Notes under the pieces: model-generated
Told to the model about the DNA's origin: nothing
What the model saw: only the letters and a program-made list of their open reading frames with translations
The model's database searches: none
Made by a program: the position numbers and the translations under genes
NCBI RefSeq assembly: GCF_023330665.1
Contig: NZ_CP097127.1
Location: 3,038,001 to 3,102,000, forward strand
Length of the DNA stretch: 64,000 nucleotides
Direction: 5' to 3'
DNA from: Conexibacter sp. S30A1
GTDB taxonomy: Bacteria > Actinomycetota > Thermoleophilia > Solirubrobacterales > Solirubrobacteraceae
In this document: one piece after another, positions 15,983 to 24,323 of the stretch
Numbering within the stretch: position 1 is the stretch's first letter
Layout of the letters: each line of letters opens with the position of its first letter

Positions 15983-16954
15983 TCACGGCCCGACCGTCAA
16001 CACCGATCGCGGCGCGTCACCAGCACGTTCAAGCCGCGCCACATCGCTGTTGACCTGGCTGAGAATCGCGTGGATCGCCGAGGCGTTCGCGGCGAAGAAA
16101 GCAGCCCGCTTCGCCGTCAGCACGCGCGCCTGGTAGGCGATATCGGCGCCGAAGCAGCGAGCCATCACCCGCACGCCCGCAGCCTGCGCCGCAGCGTCCG
16201 CCGAAGGGTTATCAAGGTGACGGTTGCCCGCCAAGATCACCGCGCCGTACATCGCCTCCACAGACCCTGCTGAGAACGCCGTGTGCCGGGTACACGCTGC
16301 GGCCCGTGCGTTTAGCGCACGCACAGCCGCGGACGCTTGCACCGCCGAGATCGCGTTATCCCATTCGTACACCAGCGCGAGATTCGACTTGCTCGTCATA
16401 AGTTCGCCCAACGAGAACGCGCGCCGGCTACACCTCCCGAGCATCGCAACATAGGCACTGCGCTCGGCTTGCGGCATCGACGCCTCAGGCCCTGGCGGCA
16501 CACGGTAGCTGGTCAGGTTTCCGACCGTACCGGTCCGCACCATCAACGGCAGATTCGGCATCGTAGCGCTCCCATACGCCGCGGTTGCCAGAGATTCCTG
16601 ATCGAGAGTGACCCCCGGAGCGGGAAAGCCCACCGCCGCAAGACAGGCCGCCTCCTGCTTCTGGTCGACACCGAGCGCGAACGCATCGATCGGCACCTGC
16701 TGCGCCAAATCCTGGCCGTCCCTCGGAAACATGACGTCAAGCACATCCGGACCAAACTCAGCGCTCGCCACGCGCACCGCCTGAGACCGAACTGCGAGTC
16801 GCTTCGAAGTGTCGCCCCCCGGGTGCGCCGAGTTAGCCGACGCACCGCAGGCGACGACACCGGTAGCCAACACTATGCACAGCGCGACTGACCACAGCCT
16901 AGTGATCCCTCGCCGGCTCCCCAGCGACGCTTCCGCGCGACTCCGCACACGCAT
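15983..16954 (-). CDS. secreted lipoprotein of unknown function in the exporter operon
   Basis: 323 residues from ATG 16954; an in-frame GTG-type start at 17017 would extend it but places the signal too far in. The signal sequence 'LWSVALCIVLATGVVACG' ends in a lipobox-like 'VVAC'. The mature part is helical and has Cys residues in 'EAACLAAVGFPAPG', 'MLGRCSRRAF', 'AAACTRHTAF' and 'VMARCFGADI', which could pair. I do not recognise the family. Co-orientation with the fusion protein suggests an exporter accessory or self-protection lipoprotein. Confidence 0.6.
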   Translation of the reverse strand: MRVRSRAEASLGSRRGITRLWSVALCIVLATGVVACGASANSAHPGGDTSKRLAVRSQAVRVASAEFGPDVLDVMFPRDGQDLAQQVPIDAFALGVDQKQEAACLAAVGFPAPGVTLDQESLATAAYGSATMPNLPLMVRTGTVGNLTSYRVPPGPEASMPQAERSAYVAMLGRCSRRAFSLGELMTSKSNLALVYEWDNAISAVQASAAVRALNARAAACTRHTAFSAGSVEAMYGAVILAGNRHLDNPSADAAAQAAGVRVMARCFGADIAYQARVLTAKRAAFFAANASAIHAILSQVNSDVARLERAGDAPRSVLTVGP

Positions 16955-17065
16955 AAGACCCAGCAGGGAGTAGTCGCGCAGCCCACAGACCCGAGCGACC
17001 AGGGGACTCACGACCACGGTGCCTCTGTCAGTCCACTATCTCGCGGGAATGTGCAGTCGCTGCAT

Positions 17066-17461
17066 TCAGTATGGGAAGTAAAGCGTCACGTTTGAGGCGC
17101 CGATGTCATTCATATCCTCAGCATGAACTGTGACGTTGGTAGCGAGACTTGGGTACAAGTAATGCGTCTCCCCACCCGATATCGGCCACGTGCCGTCGCT
17201 ATGCCAACTCCCGTAGAGATAGGCCCAACCTTGCAAGTCGATTGTCCCTGGGCCGGGTTGGTAGGCGCTAAAGTTACCGCTACCCACCATGATGAGGTTT
17301 GGCGAGTTGTCGCCGGCGTAGCCAGGATCGCGCCAGACGCACGGGTTGTTGTTCCCAGAATCGCAGTACGAGTAAGCCGACGCGGCTGGCACGAGCCAAA
17401 CCGCAGCGATTGCTGCGCTCGATGCGAGGGCAGCTAGAATGGTGACAACGCGCATCTTCAT
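17066..17461 (-). CDS. small secreted protein, candidate exporter substrate
   Basis: 131 residues with a clear signal peptide ('ILAALASSAAIAAVWLVPAA', cleavage near 'ASA-YSYC'). The mature ~100 residues are Gly/Tyr/Ser/Asn-rich and beta-like ('NLIMVGSGNFSAYQPG', 'GWAYLYGSWHSDG'), with one early Cys pair ('YCDSGNNNPC'). It opens the operon that runs through a lipoprotein to a MacB-type exporter and has its own sigma-70-type promoter (17567-17595). The size and context would suit a bacteriocin-like or surface protein, but it does not match lactococcin 972 motifs, so no function is assigned. Confidence 0.65.
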   Translation of the reverse strand: MKMRVVTILAALASSAAIAAVWLVPAASAYSYCDSGNNNPCVWRDPGYAGDNSPNLIMVGSGNFSAYQPGPGTIDLQGWAYLYGSWHSDGTWPISGGETHYLYPSLATNVTVHAEDMNDIGASNVTLYFPY

Positions 17462-17566
17462 TTTGACCTCCGGTCTTACGGAAACCGGCGATTGCCTAGC
17501 ACCCTGTAGATGCTCGAAGTGATCAGCGAGGCACTGGCTCGCCTAAGTGGCTTTGACTATGTAACG

Positions 17567-17595
17567 TGTATAACACACTGGCCAAGTACGGTCAA
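17567..17595 (-). promoter_or_regulatory. sigma-70-type promoter of the exporter operon
   Basis: On the minus strand TTGACC (17590-17595) and TATACA (17567-17572) are separated by exactly 17 bases. The -10 region lies about 106 bases upstream of the secreted protein's ATG at 17461. Nothing else in the AT-richer 17462-17640 stretch looks like a gene. Confidence 0.65.
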
Positions 17596-17815
17596 GTGAT
17601 TGTGGACGGTACCAGCATGCGATCGAACTGCGAAGATCCGGCGCCTCACGGGGTAGTCTCAGATCTCCGGTAGTGAGCGGCGGTGCGATGTGAAGACGAA
17701 ACGCTCCCGGGCGGCGGCGGAATGACAGCGACCAAGTCGTTGGCCTGCGGGAGGGTACGGGCGTGTTCAGGGGGTCTGAGCAGGGTTTTCGCCGGTGTGG
17801 GCGTAGTTATGGAGC

Positions 17816-18000
17816 GTGGCCGGCGATGTTGAGTTTGGTGAGCTGAGGGCGCAGAACGCGCTGTTGGTCGAGGAGAACGCGGCGCTGCGGAAGCGTGTCG
17901 TTGAGCAGGACGCGCGGATCGAGGAGCTGGAGCGGCGGGACAATCGGGACTCGCGGAACAGTTCGCAGCCGCCGTCGTCGGATCCGCCGAAGTCGCGTGC
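17816..18000 (+). pseudogene. IS66-like transposase N-terminus (DUF6444-type), cut by IS3
   Basis: The frame begins with a coiled-coil stretch ('VEENAALRKRVVEQDARIEE') and continues into 'NRDSRNSSQPPSSDPPKSRA', the hallmark start of IS66/DUF6444 transposases. It runs directly into the left end of the IS3 element at 18001, and the rest is not visible beyond 19257. It is therefore a truncated transposase interrupted by a second insertion. Confidence 0.65.
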
Positions 18001-18046
18001 TGAGGTTCCCCCAAGACCGTGGAGGCTCCAGCTATAAGGAGTCCCC

Positions 18047-18338
18047 ATGTCAGAGAGCAGGAAGAAGTCAGGTCAGGAGTTCAAAGCGAGCGCGGTCCGG
18101 ATTGTTCAGGAGTCCGGCAAGCCGATCGCTCAGATAGCCCGTGATCTGGGTGTGCATGAGGGCACCCTGGGTAACTGGGTCGCGAAAGCGAGGGCCGCAG
18201 CTGACCCGGGCGGCCTCAAGACCGGATGAGCGTGAGGAGCGAAAGCAGCTCCGGGCGCAAGGTCGCGACATTGCGGATCGGGGCGTGATGTCCTCTGAGC
18301 GATCCGTGGTCCTCTGGGCGCGGGAGGCGACGAAATGA
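18047..18338 (+). pseudogene. IS3 orfA, frameshifted
   Basis: Starts correctly ('MSESRKKSGQEFKASAVRIV', HTH 'IAQIARDLGVHEGTLGNWV'), but at about 18205-18225 the frame shifts: the expected 'PDEREELKQLRAENxxLRxE' continues in another frame as 'RPDEREERKQLRAQGRDIA' and ends in 'SVVLWAREATK'. The 'LRAENRELRMERDVLK'-type leucine zipper is also degraded ('GRDIADRGVMSSERS'). OrfA is therefore unlikely to work. Confidence 0.7.
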
Positions 18339-18380
18339 CGGTGGCTCGTTTCATCGCTTGATCAGAGGACCCGCTTCCGT

Positions 18381-19226
18381 GTGCCACACGCCGCGTGCTG
18401 CCGGCTGCTGAACGTGTCGGAGTCGTGGTTCTACAAGTGGGCTGGCCGTGCCGGCAGCGGCGAGCGGAGCGTCTCTGAGACCCGCCGCCAGGCGCTGGAT
18501 GAGGCGGTCAGTGTGGCGTTCGACGCGGCCAAGGGCAAGCACGGCTCCCCGCGGCTGGTCGCCGACCTCAGGGATGCCGGCTGGACCGTATCGGAGAAGA
18601 CAGTGGCCGCCTCGATGCGCCGCCAAGGCCTCATCGCCCGCCGGATCCGGCGGCGGCGGAACACGACCAGGCCCGACAAGACCAGAAAGCCGTTCCCTGA
18701 TCTCCTCAGGCGTGACTTCACCGCCCGTGGCCCGAACCTCCGCTGGGTCGGGGACATGACCGAGATCCCCGTCGAAGGACACGGCAAGTTCTACCTGGCG
18801 ACCGTCACCTGCCTGTACTCAAGGCGTTGCCTGGCCGCGTGCACGAGCATGAGCGCGAACGCAACCCTGGCTCGCTCAGCGATCCAGACCGCGGTCGCGG
18901 CCCGTGGCGGGCCTGGTGCTGTCCGCAACGTCATTTTCCACACCGACCAAGGAGCCACATACACGGCGCAGCGGTTCACCAGCCTGTGCCGGCAGCTCGA
19001 GATCCAACAGTCGATGGGCCGTGTCGGCTCGTGCTTTGACAACGCCGCCGCCGAGGCGTTCTTCTCCTCACTGGAATGGGAGGTCCTCCGTGACGCCGAG
19101 TTCCGCGGCCTCGAGCACGCCCAAGCCGTCGTCCAAGAATGGTGCTACGGGTTCTATAACCACATCCGACGTCACAGCCATATCCTGCAGATGAGCCCCG
19201 TCAACTTCGAGGCGCTAGCCCGATAG
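18381..19226 (+). CDS. IS3 orfB, integrase-type DDE transposase, N-terminus frameshifted
   Basis: 281 residues from GTG 18381. The catalytic core is intact: 'RWVGDMTEIPVEGHGKFYLA' (Asp), 'VIFHTDQGATYTAQRF' (Asp) and 'SCFDNAAAEAFFSSLEWE' (Glu). The natural start appears to be ATG 18335 ('MTVARFIA'), but one extra T near 18358 creates a stop; removing it would read 'ADQRTRFRVPHAACC' straight into this frame. The present frame can only use the GTG and lacks about 15 residues. With orfA broken too, the copy is probably immobile. Confidence 0.8.
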   Translation: MPHAACCRLLNVSESWFYKWAGRAGSGERSVSETRRQALDEAVSVAFDAAKGKHGSPRLVADLRDAGWTVSEKTVAASMRRQGLIARRIRRRRNTTRPDKTRKPFPDLLRRDFTARGPNLRWVGDMTEIPVEGHGKFYLATVTCLYSRRCLAACTSMSANATLARSAIQTAVAARGGPGAVRNVIFHTDQGATYTAQRFTSLCRQLEIQQSMGRVGSCFDNAAAEAFFSSLEWEVLRDAEFRGLEHAQAVVQEWCYGFYNHIRRHSHILQMSPVNFEALAR

Positions 19227-19279
19227 ATCAACCCTCCACGATCCGGGGGGAACCACACATCGCCTGACCCACCCCCAAC

Positions 19280-20527
19280 GTGGAGGAGCCACTCAAGATC
19301 GGTGCGTTCCGCGGTGGTCTGCTCGTCGGGCTGCTCCTTACTGCTGGCGCGAGTCCCGCCGGATGCGCCGATGCGGGCGTGGTCGTCCCGTCGACGGTAA
19401 GGGCGAGCGTGGTCTCGTATGCGCCGAGAACGAATGAGCCGCGGGCCGGAACCACTGTCGCGCTCAGCGAGGTGAACAACATCGCGTTTGCGACCGGTCG
19501 TGTTGGCTACGCGCTCGGTGGCCCGCAGGGATCGGAGTTCCCGTTGAAGACCACCGACGGTGGCCGTAGATGGTTTATCGACGGGCCGGCCCTCTTTCTG
19601 CCGGTCGCCGACGGCGCCAGCGCTGTTGGCGACCTGGCGGTGAGGAGTGCAAGCGAGGCCTACGCCTATGGCGGTAGCGGCGGAGGCTCGAGCATCGTCG
19701 TGACCACCGATGCGGGCAAGCGTTGGTGGCGTGCGTACCTCGGCCAGGCTGTGGTTGCGGCCGCGCAGCGAGGCAGCGACATCTGGGCGCTCGCGGCAGG
19801 ACCCCAGTCGCCGCCGTCAGCGGTCAACGCGGTGGCGGTGATGTGGCTCTACGACTCAACCAACGGCGGGCGCAGCTGGACCTATCGCTCTACACTGCCC
19901 GCTCTGCGTGGGTGGGAGGCTGACCTTGCGCGCCCCAGCGCGAACGTGGGCTTCGCGCTGGTGAAGGGCTTCGGCACCGAGCAAGCCGCGGATGCGGGGA
20001 TAGTCGAGACAACCGACGGTGGAGCAACCTGGATTAGGCGCAGCGACCCGTGCGAGCGAAACCGCGGGGCACGCAGCTTCGGCTTCACGCAGCGTCTTCA
20101 GGCGGCTTCACCAACCTCCTTGTGGTTGTTCTGTGGCGCCAAACCATCAGCGGGCACACAGGCGAAGCTCGTGTGGCGCTCCTCCAGCTCCGCGCGCACA
20201 TGGAAGCTCGTTTCCGCCAGCACGCCGGGCGTGCATGCCCGCTCAAACGACATACCGGCCGCAGGCGATCTGCCCGAAACGGGCACGACGGGAGACCTAG
20301 CCGCCCCCACGCGAGCGGCCGCGTGGCTGATCATGCCCGGCAGCGATGTGCTCTGGAAGACGACCGACGGCGGGCGTGTCTGGACCGCCGCGACCCCCGC
20401 CAGGATCGATCGGCAGATTCCAGGCGAGTTCTCGCTTGCTCAGCGATCGATCTTTGTGAGAACGGCGTACGCGCTGTGGCGGCGCACATCCGGAGTGTGG
20501 AAGCACGTCGCTGGCAGCGCTATCTGA
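19280..20527 (+). CDS. secreted BNR/Asp-box repeat protein
   Basis: 415 residues with a signal-like N-terminus ('GGLLVGLLLTAGASPAGC', possibly a lipobox at 'PAGC'). The body shows at least four Asp-box/BNR repeats: 'KTTDGGRRWF', 'VTTDAGKRWW', 'ETTDGGATWI' and 'KTTDGGRVWT'. These build beta-propellers of the sialidase/photosystem-stability-factor type. No sialidase catalytic residues are evident, so a binding or scaffold role is more likely than enzymatic activity. It begins only 22 bases after the IS3 right end, so its original promoter was probably lost. Confidence 0.75.
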   Translation: MEEPLKIGAFRGGLLVGLLLTAGASPAGCADAGVVVPSTVRASVVSYAPRTNEPRAGTTVALSEVNNIAFATGRVGYALGGPQGSEFPLKTTDGGRRWFIDGPALFLPVADGASAVGDLAVRSASEAYAYGGSGGGSSIVVTTDAGKRWWRAYLGQAVVAAAQRGSDIWALAAGPQSPPSAVNAVAVMWLYDSTNGGRSWTYRSTLPALRGWEADLARPSANVGFALVKGFGTEQAADAGIVETTDGGATWIRRSDPCERNRGARSFGFTQRLQAASPTSLWLFCGAKPSAGTQAKLVWRSSSSARTWKLVSASTPGVHARSNDIPAAGDLPETGTTGDLAAPTRAAAWLIMPGSDVLWKTTDGGRVWTAATPARIDRQIPGEFSLAQRSIFVRTAYALWRRTSGVWKHVAGSAI

Positions 20528-20700
20528 TTGCTTGCCCGCGCCGGATCATGTCGAGGTACTTGGCGATGCGCCGTGCGCGCGTGTCAGGGCGCTTGGCGTG
20601 GTTGATCCGCCAGATGATCGAGTAACGGCTCTGGCTGGTGCGGGGCCGCAGCTGGCGTAACGCCGTGACGCGGAAACATCGAAGCGCGGCGGTGCGCCGG
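20520..20700 (-). pseudogene. YdeI/OmpD-associated-family protein, C-terminal remnant
   Basis: The minus frame ends 'IIWRINHAKRPDTRARRI' then 'AKYLDMIRRGQAI', matching the conserved end of YdeI-type proteins ('I..AKRPETRARRIEKYVxMLxxG'). Upstream similarity fades within 50 codons and there is no start. It overlaps the end of the BNR gene convergently. Confidence 0.55.
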
Positions 20701-20724
20701 CAAGGACTCGCGAAGTTGGCCGCC

Positions 20725-21468
20725 TTATGCCTTGGCCGGCGCCACCCCAGCCGTCGCGCGGACGAAGTCAAACAGACCGTCATGCCAGCCGAATATGTAG
20801 CTGGCCAGGACAGTGCCGTGGTCGGTGTAGGTCGGACTCGGCGGCTGCCCACCCACCGGGATCACTAGGCCGCGAATTGACAGCTCAAAGCCTTTGATCT
20901 GGACGCCGACCGTGCGCGCCGGGATCGCCTTCGTGCCTACTTCATTCGGCCCAGCCCACTGGAACCACCCGGACCAGCTGTGCGGGTGACTAGCCGCTAC
21001 GGCCGCGGTGGGAACCGCGCGCGTCAAAAGGCCCGATGCTGCGCCGTCGGATTGGAAGATCACCTCGCGCAACTGCGGCTTCCTATCAGGTCGCATGGAG
21101 AAGAGGAAGAAGTTGACTTGTGCCTGATTTAAGGATCGGCAGGCAGCCGGGACCACCGCGTAATCCTGCTTGTGGCTGACGAAATAGTAGGCGGCTGCGC
21201 GATGGCTGTGGTTATCCACGTAAGGAGCCATGTCGCACGCACGTCGTGTGCCAGGCACGACTTCTGAGGCACCAGGAAGATGAACTGTCATCCAGTTGAC
21301 TGCAGTGACGGGCCTGCTCATAGGTGCGAGCTGAAGCTGGCGTCTGTGCAGAGACCGGCTATAGCTTGGCGTTACCGATACGCCAGCTATGACTAACACG
21401 CTGACGATGCCGAGAATGCGTGCTGCCAGCCGAGAGGGCGAGAGTAAACGTATCTGATGCGCGGACAT
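20725..21468 (-). CDS. secreted protein of unknown function
   Basis: 247 residues with a signal peptide or anchor near the N-terminus ('LAARILGIVSVLVIAGVSVT'). The mature part has Cys residues in 'TRRACDMAPYVDNHSHRA' and 'VPAACRSLNQAQV' and a beta-rich C-terminal half ('PARTVGVQIKGFELSIRGLV'). No family recognised. It is co-oriented with the lectin-transglycosylase gene upstream (17 bases beyond its coding end), so the two may have been co-transcribed. Confidence 0.6.
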   Translation of the reverse strand: MSAHQIRLLSPSRLAARILGIVSVLVIAGVSVTPSYSRSLHRRQLQLAPMSRPVTAVNWMTVHLPGASEVVPGTRRACDMAPYVDNHSHRAAAYYFVSHKQDYAVVPAACRSLNQAQVNFFLFSMRPDRKPQLREVIFQSDGAASGLLTRAVPTAAVAASHPHSWSGWFQWAGPNEVGTKAIPARTVGVQIKGFELSIRGLVIPVGGQPPSPTYTDHGTVLASYIFGWHDGLFDFVRATAGVAPAKA

Positions 21469-21504
21469 AGTCGTCTTTCGTTGGTCAGTGCGATGCCCGA
21501 CCTG

Positions 21505-22434
21505 CTACGAACGGGCTGAAGCTGTGACGGCATACCAGCCGTAGTTGACTTCGTGATTCCAGGCATTTTCCGGGTTGCCATAGGTTCCGGCTATATATTG
21601 CTCCCCCCAAGTGATCTGCGTGAACGGGTCGGTGGGCCAGTCTGGCCAAACGGAACCCATCTTTGAGCCGGGGTTGGCCTGAGGAATACCGTAAGCGACA
21701 CCCGTGTAGTCGCAGGTTGGGTAGGTGCCACCGCCGTTGCAGACATTCCACTGCCAGCCACTTTCACGCTGCCACAGCTCGTCGAGGTAAGTCCATTGCG
21801 CTTGGCTCCAGCCGAAGTGGAACATGATCTCCTGCGCGTAGGTCTGCGGCGAGAAGTCCCGGACCGCCCACACCGCCCCGGAGCTGTCATAGAGCACGAC
21901 GTTTGAGTCGTTCTGGATGCTCAGGTAGGTCGTGCCGCCCCCGATCCCGTAGGTGCCACTCGCCCACACCGCCTGGCCAGAGGACGAGTACACAACGAGG
22001 TTGCCGTCGGTTTGCATCACCAGATCGGCGCCGGAGTGGCCGGAGGTGTCGGTTGCCCACAGCGCCTGCCCGGAGGCGTTGTACTCGACTAGGTTGCCGT
22101 CGGTCTGCATGTCGAGCGTTTAGCTGCCGTCGGGGGAGCACAACTCAGCGCCGCTGATCAGCTCCTCGTTGGCGGTGAGCGTCGAACCACAGCCGCCACC
22201 GCCACCCACTGGCACCACACCAGGCGAGGGTGACGGCGTCTGGTGCCCGCCTTTGCCGGTCCCCTTGGCCAACGCAACTCGGGGCGCAGAAGTGCTAGGA
22301 GCGGCGTAACCGGCAGCGGACCTCGCCCTGGAGGCGGCAAACACCGGGGTCACGCCAGCGCCGGCAGCCACCGCGACTGACACCCCGGCGATTACGGCAA
22401 GCCTAGCCGGACGAAAGAGAGAGTGCGAGAGCAT
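21505..22434 (-). pseudogene. B-lectin + transglycosylase-like secreted protein, interrupted by TAA
   Basis: From ATG 22434 the frame encodes a signal peptide ('LAVIAGVSVAVAAGAGVTPV'), a Pro/Gly linker, and the start of a bulb-type mannose-binding lectin domain ('EELISGAELCSPDGS'). TAA at 22120-22122 then stops it. The same frame resumes at once with 'TLDMQTDGNLVEYNASG', 'MQTDGNLVVYSSSG' and an APF/transglycosylase-like domain ('DELWQRESGWQWNVCNGGG', 'YGIPQANPGSKM'). Lectin repeats normally read 'SPDGSYTLxMQTDGNLV', so TAA replaces a Tyr codon by one base. IS256 copy 2 also sits ~20 bases upstream of the start, separating it from any promoter. Confidence 0.8.
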
Positions 22435-22453
22435 GTGATCCTCCGGAAGACGA

Positions 22454-23937
22454 GACTGTCCGGGCTTCTGTGTGTGAGGCCTGGGCTGCTTGTTGATTGT
22501 GGTTAGTCGGGGAGTCGGTCTCCGAAGTGGATTTTGAGGCCGCGGAGCGCGCCTGTCGAGTTGTAGGCCTTGCGCCATTTGCTCTCGGCGCGCATGATCG
22601 CGAGGTAGATCAGCTTGGTGGCGGCGTCCTCGTCGGGGAAGTGTCCACGGGTCTTGATCGCCTTGCGGACCTGGCGGTTGAGCCCTTCGATCGAGTTCGT
22701 TGTGTAAACCGCCTTTCTGAGGTCGGCTGGTAGTGACAGGAACGGGATGATGTAGTCCCACCGGGCTCGCCAGGACTCGGCGATCATCGGATACTTCTCA
22801 CCCCACTTGGCATCGAACGCATCGAACGCGTCGAGCGCGTCCTCGGCCGCCTCGGCGTTGGGGGCGGTGTAGATGGGCCGCAGGTCGGCGGCCACGCGCT
22901 TGCGGTCCTGGTAGGCGACGCAGCGCATGCTTGAGCGGATCTGGTGAACGACACATGTCTGCACCCAGGCTTTCGGGAACACGGCCTCGATCGCCTCGGG
23001 GAACCCGGCCAGCGCGTCGACACACGCGATCAGCACATCGGCGACGCCGCGGTGGTGTAGGTCGTTGAGCACGGCCAGCCAGAACTTCGCGCCCTCGTTC
23101 TCCTGCCACCACAGGCCGAGCACGTCCCGGTCTCCGTCCACGGTGACCCCCATCGCGAGATAACAGACGCGTTTCTGGACGGAGCGGTCCTGGCGGACCT
23201 TCACCACCAAGGCGTCGAGGTAGACGATCGGGTAGACCGACTCCAGCGGCCGGTGGCGCCACTCCTTGACAACCTCCATCACGGCGTCGATGATCCGGCT
23301 GATCGTGTCCCGCCCGATGCTCGTGGTGCCGTAGAGGCGCTCCAGATGCGACTGGATGTCCCGCACCGACATGCCGCCGGCATACAGGTCGATGATCTTC
23401 GCGTCCAAGCCTGCCAAACGGGTCTGGCGCTTGGCCACCAGCTGCGGCTCGAAGCTGCCGTTGCGGTCCCTGGGGGTGTTCACCTCGACCGGCCCGAGAT
23501 CGGTCGCAAGAGTTTTCGGGGTCGAGCCGTTGCGCATGTTCCTGGTGCCGCCACGCGGCGCCTGCCCGGGCTCATAGCCCAGATGGTCGGTCAGCTCACC
23601 GGCCAGCGCCGCGTCGATCACCCGGCCCGCCAGCTGCGTGAGCAGCCCGCCCGAGCCGGTGATCTCATCCGCAGTCAGGCCCTTCACCGCCCGCCCGAGC
23701 GCATCAGCGGGCAACAGGCCAGCCAGCCGATCCAGCGCATGCTCATCAGGCTCAGGGGCGCTATGCACCCGATCAATCGTGACGGACGAACTTTTCATTG
23801 TCTTGGTCATGTGGGGTCCTTTCCGGGCCGCGCCCGCCACGGACCGGCTCGTCGCCCCTCGGGGCTCCTCACCGAACCGCGGCCGCCACAAGCCGCTACT
23901 CAGACCCAGACCTCACACAGAACGTCGGACAGAACCT
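22454..23937 (-). mobile_element. IS256-family insertion sequence, copy 2
   Basis: Terminal inverted repeats are recognisable: CTGTCCGGGCTTCTGTGTGT at 22456-22475, and on the other strand CTGTCCGACGTTCTGTGTGA reading in from about 23933. Both continue into GAGG(C/T)CTGGG. The ends differ from those of copy 1, so this is a different IS256 subgroup. The left end lies about 20 bases upstream of the lectin gene start. No clear target duplication was seen. Confidence 0.75.
22503..23810 (-). CDS. IS256-family DDE transposase
   Basis: 435 residues from ATG 23810 ('MTKTMKSSSVTID'); the longer frame from 23891 runs through the terminal repeat region and is not used. Catalytic blocks are 'IVYLDALVVKVRQDRS', 'LIACVDALAGFPEAIEAVF' and 'YTTNSIEGLNRQVRKAIK'. 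A short tandem 'DAFDAFDAFDAK' occurs near residue 330. It is roughly half identical to the transposase at 10190-11617 by eye. It appears intact. Confidence 0.9.
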   Translation of the reverse strand: MTKTMKSSSVTIDRVHSAPEPDEHALDRLAGLLPADALGRAVKGLTADEITGSGGLLTQLAGRVIDAALAGELTDHLGYEPGQAPRGGTRNMRNGSTPKTLATDLGPVEVNTPRDRNGSFEPQLVAKRQTRLAGLDAKIIDLYAGGMSVRDIQSHLERLYGTTSIGRDTISRIIDAVMEVVKEWRHRPLESVYPIVYLDALVVKVRQDRSVQKRVCYLAMGVTVDGDRDVLGLWWQENEGAKFWLAVLNDLHHRGVADVLIACVDALAGFPEAIEAVFPKAWVQTCVVHQIRSSMRCVAYQDRKRVAADLRPIYTAPNAEAAEDALDAFDAFDAKWGEKYPMIAESWRARWDYIIPFLSLPADLRKAVYTTNSIEGLNRQVRKAIKTRGHFPDEDAATKLIYLAIMRAESKWRKAYNSTGALRGLKIHFGDRLPD

Positions 23938-24277
23938 GAGGGCTGGCGGTGCTGCGGCGGGTGCTGGACGGGGTGCTGCGTTGCGGCGGGGCGGGCGCGG
24001 GGTGCTCGCGAGTGGTGCTGTCCTGGCCGGGCGCGATGATGGGGTCGGCGAACATGATGGTGGTGCAGTTGCGTCTGGATCTGGTGGAGTGTCCGGCGCC
24101 GGCGCACGTCTCATTCGCCTCCTAAGGATTCCAGCATTCAAGACGCCAGAAACCCCAGAGACACCGGGGCGTACGCCTCCATCTCAGCCCGTCACTACAC
24201 CGACGCGAACGTCACAAGCACCCGACAAGCCTCGTATAGAAGCGTCGTCCTTCACTCCGTCAACCCCGGCCTGCCTG
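23938..24277. other. mosaic remnant region, including a solo ISL3-type end
   Basis: No intact gene. A plus-strand frame (about 23951-24125) ends with protein-like sequence ('SANMMVVQLRLDLVECPAPA') and may be a decayed tail. Positions 24189-24223 match the left end of the ISL3 element found at 37241, in reverse orientation: GTCACTACACC then ACG then AACGTCACAAGC. This points to a lost ISL3 copy. Confidence 0.45.
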
Positions 24278-24323
24278 TGGGTGAGTCGCCGGGGGGGTGC
24301 AACTCCCCCCGGCGACTCACCCA
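24278..24323. repeat. perfect 19-bp inverted repeat, 8-nt loop
   Basis: Arms TGGGTGAGTCGCCGGGGGG (24278-24296) and CCCCCCGGCGACTCACCCA (24305-24323). The arms are GC-rich and perfectly complementary. It sits at the front of the IS1182 transposase remnant and is read in frame there. There is no U-run on either side, so a dispersed palindromic repeat is more likely than a terminator. Confidence 0.7.

Larger units (their letters stand above)
18001..19257 (+). mobile_element. IS3-family insertion sequence
   Basis: The ends are TGAGGTTCCCCC... (18001) and ...GGGGGAACCACA (19257), with related inner repeats: GGTTCCCCCAAGACCGTGGAGG at 18004-18025 in two halves GGTTCCCCC and CGTGGAGG, and the complementary halves at 19233-19254. 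The TG...CA termini fit the IS3 family. It carries orfA and orfB. I could not see a convincing 3-4 bp target duplication. Confidence 0.75.

Noticed and set aside
17066..17461. Lactococcin 972-type bacteriocin
   Set aside because: The size and exporter context fit, but the conserved Gly/Trp/Tyr/His spacing of that family is not present.
24278..24323. Rho-independent terminator
   Set aside because: The hairpin is strong, but neither side has a T-run, and it lies inside a transposase remnant frame.
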